From Jiangella rhizosphaerae (GTDB taxonomy: Bacteria > Actinomycetota > Actinomycetes > Jiangellales > Jiangellaceae), in assembly GCF_003579925.1 (NCBI RefSeq), contig NZ_QUAL01000037.1, positions 1 through 32,024 of the forward strand: DNA of 32,024 nt, read 5' to 3'. The notes under the pieces are model-generated. The model made no database searches, had not been told where the DNA came from, and worked only from the letters and a program-made list of their open reading frames with translations. Position 1 is the first letter of the stretch, and every line of letters starts with the position of its first letter. The position numbers were made by a program, and so were the translations under genes. Shown here piece after piece: positions 14,571-22,309 of the stretch.

Positions 14571-14990
14571 ATGGCCACGACGAGCCGGACCACCAGTACG
14601 GGTGCTGGCACACAGCTCGGCGCGGATCGCGCATTCTGGCTGCTGCGCGCCGCGTTCACGATCGCCCCGATCGCCTTCGGGCTGGACAAGTTCGCCGAGC
14701 TGCTCACCGGCTGGGAGCAGTACCTCGCGCCCTGGGTCGACGACCTGGTGCCCGGCACCGCCCACCAGGCGATGCTGGCGGTCGGCGTCATCGAGATCGT
14801 CGCCGGCGTCGTCGTGGCTCTCGCGCCGCGCTTCGGCGGTCCGCTGGTCGCCGCGTGGCTGGCCGGCATCATCGTCAACCTGCTCACCATGGGCGAGTTC
14901 TACGACGTTGCCCTGCGCGACGTCGGCCTGCTCGCCGGAGCGCTCGCCCTGACCCTGCTCGCCTGGGGCCGCCAGAAGGACAAGGCGTGA
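14571..14990 (+). CDS. DoxX-like four-helix membrane protein
   Basis: 139 residues with four predicted membrane helices: about 20-45 (FWLLRAAFTIAPIAFGLDKF), 65-85 (AMLAVGVIEIVAGVVVAL), 88-108 (GGPLVAAWLAGIIVNLLTMG) and 113-133 (DVGLLAGALALTLLAWG). The first helix with its G-DKF pattern resembles the DoxX/DoxD family, which includes quinone-linked and redox-associated membrane proteins. The match is at fold level only. A strong GGAGGGA site precedes the ATG. The promoter carries two palindromes and faces the cysteine-rich regulator, suggesting induction by oxidative or iron-sulfur stress; that is an inference. Confidence 0.8.
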   Translation: MATTSRTTSTGAGTQLGADRAFWLLRAAFTIAPIAFGLDKFAELLTGWEQYLAPWVDDLVPGTAHQAMLAVGVIEIVAGVVVALAPRFGGPLVAAWLAGIIVNLLTMGEFYDVALRDVGLLAGALALTLLAWGRQKDKA

Positions 14991-15143
14991 GCTCGCCCGC
15001 GGCGGCTCACCGATGAGAACCTGGCCGACGCCTCGGCCCGCGCGCCGGGGACGCGCACCGTCACCTCGGCCCTCTTCGGTCAGCTGCGGGACGACCCACG
15101 CAGCCGGGCCGAGTTCCTCGCACTCACCAGGAGCAAGGCATGA
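14991..15143 (+). other. Possible C-terminal gene fragment
   Basis: The plus frame reads LTDENLADASARAPGTRTV, TSALFGQLRDDPRSRAEFL and ALTRSKA before a stop at 15141-15143. It looks like real coding composition but lacks a start, and I do not recognise the family. It probably is the tail of a deleted gene, matching the decay seen on both sides. Confidence 0.35.
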
Positions 15144-15150
15144 ACTGCAG

Positions 15151-15430
15151 TGACAGGCTCAGAAATCCTCGGCGGGTCGTGGCGGCGGCGCGGCCTCGTG
15201 GTGACGCAGCCGGCCTTCGCTCGCCGTTCCCGGTTCGGCTCCGCGGGGGTGCGTGTCAGGCCGCTGGAGCTCTGCTGTCTGAATGGACAGCAGAGCTCCA
15301 CTGGGGTGACGGACCCGGAAGTCCCGGGCGGCGGGGCGGCATCGTGGTGAGGCGGCAGGCTCGGCTCGGGGTGTGTGCCAGGCCGCTGGAGCTCTGTTGT
15401 CCATTCAGACAGCAGACCTCCCTGTCGGGC
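15151..15430. repeat. Tandem extragenic palindromic repeats (two copies and the start of a third)
   Basis: Two units (15151-15306 and 15307-15430) share TGAC near the start, a GGCGG...CGTGGTGA block, and CAGGCCGCTGGAGCTCTG before a hairpin. Hairpin 1 has perfect 15-bp arms (TGGAGCTCTGCTGTC at 15265-15279 and its complement at 15286-15300) around TGAATG. Hairpin 2 (15388-15421) has the same 14-bp arms with two mismatches around CATTCA, the reverse complement of the first loop. A third unit starts at 15431 and runs into the broken vapC. This fits REP-like elements; they could also end transcription from both sides. No gene is present. Confidence 0.8.
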
Positions 15431-15458
15431 GTGACGGGAGCCGGCGGCGACTGCCTGG

Positions 15459-15850
15459 TCAGCGCGGCGCGGTGACGAGGATGCCGTTGCTCTGCGCGGC
15501 CTCGGCCAGGCGCTCGTCGTAGGTGACGATCGATTCCAGGTCGTCGCCGAGTTCCAGAGCGGCGGCGAGGTGGACGGCGTCGAGCGTGTGCGGGATTGTC
15601 GGGTCGGGGCGACCGGCTTCCTCGAACGCGGCCGTCGCGAGCTGAACCAGCGTGATCGAGTCGGGTACGGCGCGGGCTTGGACGACGCGATCGGGCGCGG
15701 CTCACCGGACCGCGCGGATGAGCTCGGTGCGGGCGAGATCGCACGACACCGGTGTGTGGCCGGTCTCCTGGAGCCAGATGCGCAGCCCGCGGTCTCGGCC
15801 TCGGCGACGACGAGTCTCACCAGCGCGGAGGTGTCGAGGTCGTGGGCCAT
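15459..15850 (-). pseudogene. VapC-type PIN-domain toxin, frameshifted and with a nonsense codon
   Basis: From the ATG at 15850 the frame reads MAHDLDTSALVRLVVAEAET, the PIN start with the first catalytic Asp. A one-base loss near 15786 shifts the frame. The next frame continues LRIWLQETGHTPVSCDLART and ELIRAVR, followed by an in-frame TGA where relatives have Arg. After it the frame reads AAPDRVVQARAVPDSITLVQ, then LDAVHLAAALELGDDLESIV and TYDERLAEAAQSNGIL, containing the remaining acidic residues. An intact copy would be about 130 residues, a ribonuclease toxin. With two lesions it should be inactive. It sits directly after its broken antitoxin. Confidence 0.85.
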
Positions 15851-15851
15851 G

Positions 15852-16005
15852 TCAGAGGCGCTCGGCGCGCATGGCGGGGAGCTCGTCGGACAGGCTCGGC
15901 CCGCTGAGCGGTGATCTGGATCGTCTCGCCGGCAGCGGCGCTGGCGACCACGGCGGAAGCGTTCTGCTTCAGCTCTCGGATACCGACCGCAGTCATGTTC
16001 TTCAT
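15852..16005 (-). pseudogene. Phd/YefM- or VapB-type antitoxin with an internal deletion
   Basis: The N-terminus MKNMTAVGIRELKQNASAVV and ASAAAGETIQIT is a typical Phd/YefM-like DNA-binding domain. Relatives then have RGRPVA-L and about 30 more residues; these are missing. In another frame the C-terminal toxin-binding tail GPSLSDELPAMRAERL and a stop follow, one base before the toxin start. Deletion plus frameshift should destroy toxin neutralisation. The loss in both partners suggests the module decayed without killing the host, the toxin probably first or at the same time. Confidence 0.82.
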
Positions 16006-16107
16006 TGTCACTCATGCGGGAACGGGGTTTTCGCCGCCGCGGTGGCGCGGAGCCGGCCCCGGTACGGTGTGGCGGATGAGCGTGCGAGGCAACGCGTCGG
16101 GCCGGCG

Positions 16108-16855
16108 GTGAGCAGCGACCTGGTGGTGGTCGGCGCCGGCATCGTCGGCGCCTCGGTGGCCTATCACGCCGCCCGCGCCGGTGCCGCCGTGACGCTCGTC
16201 GACGCCGGGCGGCCGGGCGCCGGGGTGACGGCGGCCTCGTTCGCCTGGATCGGGGCGTCCGGAGTACGCACCGGTCCGGCCGCCGCGCTGCGGGCGAGCG
16301 CGACGGACGAGTACCGCCGGCTCGAGGCCGAGCTGCCGGGACTCCCGGTGACCTGGTCCGGCTCGCTGTCCTGGGGCGCGATGGCCGGCCGCGCGGCGGA
16401 CGGCGCGCCCCAGGCGGGGCCCGGGCAGGAGATCGTCGACGCGGCGACCGTGGCGACGCTCGAGCCCGCGCTGCGGCAGCCCCGGAATGGGCCGTCTGGG
16501 CACCCGGTGACGGCGCCGTCGACCCGGTGGGCGTGACCGAGCGACTGGTCGCGGGTGCCCGCGCGCACGGCGCCCGGGTCCGTCCGGACACCCCGGTCAC
16601 CGCGATCCGCCGGGACGCCGCGGGCCGGGCCGTCGGCGTCGAGACGGCCGCGGGACCCCTGACCGGCGCGACCGTGGTGCTCGCGGCAGGGGTGGCGACG
16701 GCCGCACTGGGCGCGCCGCTCGGCGTACGCGTCCCGGGGCGGTGCTGCACTCCGCGGTCACGCTCGCCCCGGCCGTGGGTCGCCTGGTCGCGCGGGAGCT
16801 GGTCGACGGCGCCGACGAGCCGGTGCTGGCCGGCTGCCGCCTCGACCGCTTCTAG
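16108..16855 (+). pseudogene. D-amino-acid oxidase-like FAD oxidoreductase, frameshifted and internally deleted
   Basis: The GTG start at 16108 leads into DLVVVGAGIVGASVAYHAAR, the FAD-binding GxGxxG motif of the DAO family, and AGVTAASFAWIGASG. A one-base loss near 16483 (within CAGCCCCGGAATGG) ends this frame. The next frame continues DPVGVTERLVAGARAHGARV, then GATVVLAAGVATAALGAPLG. After VRVPG about 120 residues of the catalytic region are missing, and a third frame gives LHSAVTLAPAVGRLVARELV, DGADEPVLAGCRLDRF and a stop, the normal family C-terminus. At least two lesions make it non-functional. The original would have been about 370 residues. Confidence 0.87.
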
Positions 16856-17063
16856 GAGACATCGGCGAGCCGTGCCGCGGCCAGTGCAGACCCCGTCACA
16901 GGCGCCGTCGTCTGCCTTCACCACGCCGCGATCGCCCCCGGCGAACGCCTAGCCGGCAACGGGGCCGAGAGGGGGACCGGCGAACCGCGGATCGGCACGC
17001 CCTGAATCGGCTCGCGGCGAGCCTCCAGCATGGAGACACGACCCGCAGCGCGAAGGAGACCAC

Positions 17064-17999
17064 GTGGCTCGCAGCATCGACATCGACATCCCCGATCAGT
17101 CCGGGCGGCTCGCCGTCGTCACCGGTGCCAGCGACGGCATCGGGTTCGTCATCGCGACCCGCCTCGCCGGGGCGGGCGCGGACGTGGTCATGCCGGTCCG
17201 GAGCACGGCCAAGGGCGAGAAGGCCGCCGACCGCATCCGCGGGCAGGTCCCGGGTGCGAAGGTCACCACCCGGCCGCTCGACCTGTCCTCGCTCGACTCC
17301 GTCGCCGCCTTCGTGGACCAGCTCGTGGGCGAGGGACGGCCGATCGACATCCTCGTCAACAACGCCGGCGTGATGACACCGCCCAGCCGGCAGCTCACCG
17401 AGGACGGCTTCGAGCTGCAGTTCGGCACCAACCACCTCGGCCACTTCGCGCTCACGCTGGGACTGCTGCCGCTGCTGCGCGAGGGCCGGGCCCGGGTCAC
17501 GCACCAGACGAGCGTCGCCGCCAGGCGCGGGGCGATCAACTGGGGCGACCTGAACTGGGAGCGCAGCTACGACGCGCGCAAGGCGTACAGCCAGTCGAAG
17601 ATCGCCGTCGGACTGTTCGCCCGCGAGCTGGACCAGCGCAGCGCCCTGGCCGGCTGGGGCATCACGAGCAATCTGTCCCACCCGGGGGTGTCGCCGACGA
17701 ACCTGCTCGCCGCGCAGCCCGGCATGGGGCGGCAGCGCGACACCGGCTCGGTCCGCCTGATCCGGGTGCTCTCGCGCCTGGGCCTCGCCGGAACCGTCGA
17801 GTCCGCCGCGCTGCCGGCGCTGCTGGCCGCGACCGGTGCCGGCTCGAGGGGGAGCGAGTTCTACGGACCCCGGCGCCGCGGCGACATCAGCGGCCCGCCC
17901 GGCCGGCGGGACCTGTGGCCGCCGCTGCGCGGCATGGACGACGCCCGCAGGCTCTGGGACGTGTCAGAGGGGCTGGTCGGCGCGCGATTCACCGCCTGA
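17064..17999 (+). CDS. Short-chain dehydrogenase/reductase (SDR)
   Basis: 311 residues, NAD(P)-dependent. The cofactor motif TGASDGIG lies at 20-27, LVNNAGVM follows strand 4, and the catalytic Tyr175-x3-Lys179 is in KAYSQSK. The catalytic serine position lies in [14 protein letters not shown] (the family usually has SSSAH-). The substrate loop after [11 protein letters not shown] and the long C-terminal segment resemble the retinol-dehydrogenase/WWOX-like bacterial SDRs, but the substrate is unknown. The GTG start at 17064 has AAGGAG at good distance. The last 36 bases overlap the converging gtrA-like gene on the other strand. Confidence 0.92.
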   Translation: MARSIDIDIPDQSGRLAVVTGASDGIGFVIATRLAGAGADVVMPVRSTAKGEKAADRIRGQVPGAKVTTRPLDLSSLDSVAAFVDQLVGEGRPIDILVNNAGVMTPPSRQLTEDGFELQFGTNHLGHFALTLGLLPLLREGRARVTHQTSVAARRGAINWGDLNWERSYDARKAYSQSKIAVGLFARELDQRSALAGWGITSNLSHPGVSPTNLLAAQPGMGRQRDTGSVRLIRVLSRLGLAGTVESAALPALLAATGAGSRGSEFYGPRRRGDISGPPGRRDLWPPLRGMDDARRLWDVSEGLVGARFTA

Positions 18000-18359
18000 C
18001 CGCCCGATCAGCAGACCTCGAGCCACGACGAACGTGACCGGTATCGCCACGGCGGCGGCGACGAGCGGGGCGGCCCGTTCGTCCATGCCGGCGTAGCCGA
18101 TCAGCAGGACGACACCGGCCGTCGTCACGACGAAGTTGGCCACGGTGGACAGCGGGAAGAGGAGGAACCGCCGCAGCGTCGGCCTGACCCGGTAGGTGAA
18201 GAGCGTGTTGAGGAAGAACGACCCGATCGTCGAGAGCACGAAGGCGACGACGTGCGCCGGCAGGTACCCGATCCACTCCCGCATCAGCAGGTAGAGGCCG
18301 TAGTAGGTCGCCGTGTTGATACCGCCGACGACGCCGAACCGCAGCGCCTGGCCGATCAT
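17964..18359 (-). CDS. GtrA-family membrane protein (putative lipid-linked sugar flippase)
   Basis: 131 residues with four membrane helices: [60 protein letters not shown] and [20 protein letters not shown]. The opening FGVVGG-NT and the central FLNTLFTYR are signatures of the GtrA family, which is thought to translocate undecaprenyl- or decaprenyl-phosphate-linked sugars across the membrane. The ATG at 18359 overlaps the stop of the glycosyltransferase gene as ATGA. Its tail overlaps the SDR gene, which converges on it, so antisense interference is possible. Confidence 0.92.
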   Translation of the reverse strand: MIGQALRFGVVGGINTATYYGLYLLMREWIGYLPAHVVAFVLSTIGSFFLNTLFTYRVRPTLRRFLLFPLSTVANFVVTTAGVVLLIGYAGMDERAAPLVAAAVAIPVTFVVARGLLIGRSGGESRADQPL

Positions 18360-19294
18360 CGCGGCAGCCGTGAGCGGTCGACGTTGGATTCCATGACGAT
18401 GAAGTGCGGCCGGCGCTTGGTCTCCAGGAAGATCCGGCCGACGTACTCCCCGATGATGCCGAGCAGGATCATCTGGGCTCCGCCCAGGCCGATGATCGCC
18501 GCGATGGAGGTCAGGTATCCGGGAGTGTCCACACCGACGGTGACGGCGTTGACGATCTGCCAGACGAGATAGGCGATCGACGCGACCACCAGCAGGACAC
18601 CGGCATGGATCGCCGAGCGCAGCGGCTTGCTGTTGAACGAGAGGATGCCGTCGACGCCGTAGTTCACCAGGCTCTCCAGCGACCACGACGACCTGCCGTG
18701 CTCGCGTTCTCCGCTCCGGAACGGCACGACGGCGACCGGGAAGCCGATCCACGCGAACAGGCCCTTGGAGAACCGGTTGTATTCGGTCAGGCTGAGCAGG
18801 GCATCGAGCGCACGCCGGCTGAGCAGCCTGAAGTCCCCTTCGCCGTCGACCAGACGAACGTCGACGACGGAGTTGACCGCTCGGAAGTAGAGGCGGCTGA
18901 GCGTCCGCCGGAGCGGCGAGTCGTTGGACCGGTCGCGCCGCGCCACCACCTGGTCGGCGCCGGCCAGGTGCTCGTCCAGAAGCCTGGGCACCAGTTCGGG
19001 CGGGTGCTGCAGGTCGGCGTCCATGATGACGACGGCGTCGCCACGAGCCGCTCGCAGGCCGGCCAGCATGGCGGCCTCCTTGCCGAAGTTCCGGCTCAGG
19101 GCGAGGTACTTCACGCGGGGGTCGGACTCGGCGAGCTTGCGCAGGACCGTGGGCGTGTCGTCGGTGCTGCCGTCGTCGACGAAGACGAACTCCATGTCCG
19201 TGTCGACGGTCTCCGACATCGCGGCGAGCCGGGCGTAGAGGGCCGGCAGTCCGTCCGCCTCCCGGTAGCACGGCACGACGATCGAGGTGATCAT
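18356..19294 (-). CDS. GT2-family polyprenyl-phosphate glycosyltransferase
   Basis: 312 residues. The GT-A domain starts with TSIVVPCYREADGLPALYAR and has VFVDDGSTDDT, the metal-binding IMDADLQHPPELVP and, later, EYNRFSKGLFAWIGF, as in DPM1/GtrB/CsbB enzymes that load a sugar from a nucleotide donor onto polyprenyl phosphate on the inner membrane face. Two C-terminal membrane helices (LLVVASIAYLVWQIV and YLTSIAAIIGLGGAQMILLG) precede the family's IGEYVGRIF-ETKRRP-F motif. The sugar is not predictable. ATGA overlaps on both sides tie it to the YfhO-like and GtrA genes. Confidence 0.94.
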   Translation of the reverse strand: MITSIVVPCYREADGLPALYARLAAMSETVDTDMEFVFVDDGSTDDTPTVLRKLAESDPRVKYLALSRNFGKEAAMLAGLRAARGDAVVIMDADLQHPPELVPRLLDEHLAGADQVVARRDRSNDSPLRRTLSRLYFRAVNSVVDVRLVDGEGDFRLLSRRALDALLSLTEYNRFSKGLFAWIGFPVAVVPFRSGEREHGRSSWSLESLVNYGVDGILSFNSKPLRSAIHAGVLLVVASIAYLVWQIVNAVTVGVDTPGYLTSIAAIIGLGGAQMILLGIIGEYVGRIFLETKRRPHFIVMESNVDRSRLPR

Positions 19295-21906
19295 GTGGGT
19301 CCCCCCAGGTGGTGCGGTCGCCGGGAACGCAGGTACGCGATCACTCCGATGCCGGCCAGGATCGACGACAGCGCGAGGGCCGCGGCGGCGAGGCCGAGGC
19401 GGAGCCCCGGCGGGCGGAAGGCACAGGTCACCGTCGTGTCGCCCGGAGCGACGGTGACCGCGATCAGGCCGGCGAGAGTCCGCGGTGTGCGAGGCGACCC
19501 GTCGCCGGACGCGCACCGCCATCCGGGCACCCGCACGACGCCGAGGACGACCGTCCGCGCCTCGCTGGACGCCTCGAACCCGACGTCGACGCTGTGCCCA
19601 CCGACGTCGACCGACACCGGGGCGGCAGCGGCGAGACCGGCGACCGCGGCCGTCAGGGCGTCGAGGTCGAGGCACCCGAGCGCGGAGCCCGGAATTCGCG
19701 CCGCCCCGGCGATCCGCACCGGCACGTCGACGGTGCCGTCGGGCCCGGCGACGCCCACCCTCCGCATCGGGGCGGCCATGTAGAGGCCCGGGCGCCGCGC
19801 TTCCGGAGCGAGCACCGGCGCCCATCCGCCGTCGACCTCGACCTCGCCCACGAGCGACGGCGCATGGAGGTAGACCTCACTCCCTGGCTCGCAGGTGCCG
19901 CGGAGGTGCACCGTGAACGGCCCTTCGGCGGCCGCCGGCGGCACCAGCGCGATGTCGCCGTTCGGCCGGGCCGACCGGCTCACCTCGGGCGCTCCGGCGA
20001 TGACGACCTCGGGCACCTCGTACACATCGGCGCCCAGGGCGGTCTCCTGCGGCCCGAAGGGCGCCGGATCGGCGGACTGCCACGGATCGGCCGCACGGAC
20101 GGTGGCCAGCGGCGCCGCCGGCCGGCTCTCGACCACCAGACCGGCGCCGCCGTCCACCACCCGGCCGGCCACCGAGAACGCCGCGTCGACGGCCGGATTC
20201 TGCGGGTCGACCAGCGCACGGCCGTAGCCGCTGTAGCCGAAGCCGAAGCCGGCCAGCACGCTGGACACCGCGCTCGGCATCGTGCTCGAGTAGTACAGGC
20301 CGCTCTGCCCGCCCAGGAGCAGCGGATCGTTCACGGTGAGGAACCTGCCCGGGCTGGTCCGCGCGTCGGGCCACACGTCGGCCGATCGCACCAGGTCACG
20401 CACGTTCTGATGTCGCTCGTTCCAGGCCGGGTAGGCGTAGAGGTGCTCCGACCGGCGCGCGTCGACGGCGGCCGCGGCCGCCACCAGCTCGGCGACGACC
20501 ACCGCGACGACGCCCGCGACCGCGACGCGCCGGCGAACCGGCCGCGGCCCGCCGGAGGACCGCAGGAGCAGCCCGGCCAGCAGCACCACGACGGCGACCA
20601 GCGGGACCACGACCCGGGTGGTCGGCGTGACGAAGCGACCGTCGTGGACCGCCGCGTAGAGCACGGCGACGGCGACCGGGGGCGCGACCACGGCCGCGGC
20701 GTTGCGCAGTCCCGACGCGGCGGACAGCCAACCCGCGACGACCAGCATCCCCGCCACGACGAACGCCTGGCGGTAGGCGCTTCCGTTGGGGGTGTCGAAG
20801 CCGTGCCAGATCGCGTGCGTCGGTGCGAGCTGCATGCTCAGCGTGGTCAGCACGATCGCCGCGGTCCAGGCGATGCGTTCCGCAGCCGGCACCCGGCGGT
20901 TGAACGGAAGGCTCAGCGCGAGCAGCAGCATGAGGGTGCCGACGGCCAGGCCCGGCGTGAACCCGACACCCTCGCTGCCGGGCAGGAGCCGTGACAGGAA
21001 GTCCAGCCACGACACCGGAACGAACTCGGCCTCGGGACTGGGCTGGGCGGTCTGGACCGCTCGGAAGGTCGGCACCAGCAGCGGCGCGGCGAGGCCGATG
21101 CCGGCGAGCAGCACGAACGCCGCACGAGCGGCGGACGCGCCCCGCGCCCTCCACGAGAGAGTCGAAGCCGACGACAGCCGAGCCAGCGTGACGATGACCG
21201 CACCGAGCGTGGCCATGTAGACCGTGTAGTAGTTCGACGTCCACAACAGGGCGACGACGAGGGGGCCCACCGCCAGCGACCCGATCGACGGCCTGGCCAT
21301 CACCCACTCGGCCACCAGCAGCAGGGCCGGGAAGGCGATCAGCCCGGTCACCCACGTCGTCACGTAGGCCGCGTCGTCGATGGCCCAGCCGCACGTCGCA
21401 TACGAGGCGCCGGCCAGGACCGCCAGCCACACCGGCCCGCCGGGGCGCAGACGCCGCAGATACACCGTCATCGCTCCGGCCGCCAGCCCGAGCCCGGCCA
21501 CGGTGATGACGTAGACCGCGAGGTCGATGCGCTCGGCCGGAAAGACGACCGTGATCCACGAGAACGCGGTGCCCAGGTAGGTCATGAAGTCGCCGACGAA
21601 CGGCACGCCGAAACCGCTCGCCCAGTTGAACCAGAGATCGCCCTCGGCTCCGCCCGTCAGAACGCCGCGGAAATGCGCGTGCATTGGGACGAACTGCTGG
21701 CCGAGGTCATTCGTGCTGCGCGGCACCTCGCCGAACGGATAGGTGCCCCGCACCACCCCGCCGGCCGCGAAGACCGCCGCCGCGAGGGCCGCGGCGAGAA
21801 GTCCGTGGAGGAAGGATCCATCCGTGAGAGAGCTGTGTCCGCGCGCCTGCGCGGGCCGACTCGTGGCGGGAGGCGACCCGAGGGTCGTGTCACGCACTGC
21901 GGTCAT
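19291..21906 (-). CDS. YfhO-family integral membrane protein (putative GT-C glycosyltransferase)
   Basis: 871 residues. Helices of the GT-C type fill about residues 30-500: LHGLLAAALAAAVFAAGGVV, then GTYPFGEVPRSTNDLGQQFV with acidic residues in the first outer loop, LWFNWASGFGVPFVGDFMTY, and more. A beta-rich extracellular part follows (about 500-830), with a last helix LAAAALALSSILAGIGVIAY before a basic end. The order DLGQQFVP and LWFNWASGFG matches the YfhO family, which in Bacillus and Listeria adds sugars from a lipid carrier to lipoteichoic acid. The ATG at 21906 has AGGAG upstream, and its stop overlaps the glycosyltransferase start. The acceptor in this organism is unknown. Confidence 0.9.
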   Translation of the reverse strand: MTAVRDTTLGSPPATSRPAQARGHSSLTDGSFLHGLLAAALAAAVFAAGGVVRGTYPFGEVPRSTNDLGQQFVPMHAHFRGVLTGGAEGDLWFNWASGFGVPFVGDFMTYLGTAFSWITVVFPAERIDLAVYVITVAGLGLAAGAMTVYLRRLRPGGPVWLAVLAGASYATCGWAIDDAAYVTTWVTGLIAFPALLLVAEWVMARPSIGSLAVGPLVVALLWTSNYYTVYMATLGAVIVTLARLSSASTLSWRARGASAARAAFVLLAGIGLAAPLLVPTFRAVQTAQPSPEAEFVPVSWLDFLSRLLPGSEGVGFTPGLAVGTLMLLLALSLPFNRRVPAAERIAWTAAIVLTTLSMQLAPTHAIWHGFDTPNGSAYRQAFVVAGMLVVAGWLSAASGLRNAAAVVAPPVAVAVLYAAVHDGRFVTPTTRVVVPLVAVVVLLAGLLLRSSGGPRPVRRRVAVAGVVAVVVAELVAAAAAVDARRSEHLYAYPAWNERHQNVRDLVRSADVWPDARTSPGRFLTVNDPLLLGGQSGLYYSSTMPSAVSSVLAGFGFGYSGYGRALVDPQNPAVDAAFSVAGRVVDGGAGLVVESRPAAPLATVRAADPWQSADPAPFGPQETALGADVYEVPEVVIAGAPEVSRSARPNGDIALVPPAAAEGPFTVHLRGTCEPGSEVYLHAPSLVGEVEVDGGWAPVLAPEARRPGLYMAAPMRRVGVAGPDGTVDVPVRIAGAARIPGSALGCLDLDALTAAVAGLAAAAPVSVDVGGHSVDVGFEASSEARTVVLGVVRVPGWRCASGDGSPRTPRTLAGLIAVTVAPGDTTVTCAFRPPGLRLGLAAAALALSSILAGIGVIAYLRSRRPHHLGGPT

Positions 21907-22174
21907 GGCTCTCCTGGGTCGTCGTCGTACCCGCCGGCGGACATGCGGGACGCGCGTCGGCGGCCACCGAGGCGAATGGCGGCGGCATCGTGGTGGCAGG
22001 GAATGGTCACTGCATGGTCGTTCGTATCGCCCCCAGGATTGTGCCGATGTACGACGGCAGGAGGCGTGGTGCCCGACCCGGAAGTCGCCTCTTGCCGGCG
22101 CGTTGCATTGGCAGTGCACTGTCTAGACGCCACGGGGCGTCCGGAAGGTTGCATGGGGGAGAAGGCCGCGGCTG
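21907..22174. other. Intergenic region between the yfhO-like and kdp operons with a degenerate repeat copy
   Basis: No gene. GGCGGCATCGTGGTG (21981-21995) and GACCCGGAAGTC (22075-22086) are exact matches to blocks in the 15.3-kb tandem repeats, suggesting a third, diverged copy of that element without the hairpin. The 10-base palindrome CAGTGCACTG (22112-22121) and a small stem GACGCC-ACGG-GGCGTC follow. Divergent promoters must lie here, but I cannot place -10/-35 boxes with confidence. Confidence 0.5.
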
Positions 22175-22225
22175 CGTCAAGGTCTCGTCAGGAATGCCGG
22201 TCGGCCCGTCAAGAAGTCGTCAAGG
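22175..22225 (+). promoter_or_regulatory. Candidate KdpE operator: two pairs of 11-bp-spaced direct repeats
   Basis: CGTCAAG-type heptamers start at 22175 (CGTCAAG), 22186 (CGTCAGG), 22207 (CGTCAAG) and 22218 (CGTCAAG). Within each pair the spacing is 11 bases and the pairs are 32 bases apart, so all copies face the same side of the helix. Direct repeats at this spacing are the hallmark of OmpR/PhoB-family response regulators, and KdpE, encoded downstream, is one. The block lies 85-135 bases before the first gene of the kdp operon. Confidence 0.6.
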
Positions 22226-22266
22226 CGGCCGGTTCGGGGTCCGGACGGTGGTGAGGTTCCTGTGGT

Positions 22267-22285
22267 GGCCCCGACCAGCGGGGCC
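22267..22285 (+). other. Stem-loop in the kdp leader
   Basis: GGCCCC-GACCAGC-GGGGCC, a 6-bp GC stem with a 7-base loop, lies 25 bases before the first start codon. It has no T-tract and so is not a typical terminator. It could tune translation or be incidental in GC-rich DNA. Confidence 0.35.
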
Positions 22286-22309
22286 GAGGAGCTACTTCAG
22301 GAGTGGTCG

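Noticed and set aside
15080-16924. Long minus-strand open frame of 614 codons
   Set aside because: Arg/Pro/Ser-rich with no domain. It runs through the repeats, the broken vapBC and the DAO-like pseudogene, each of which is explained in other frames.
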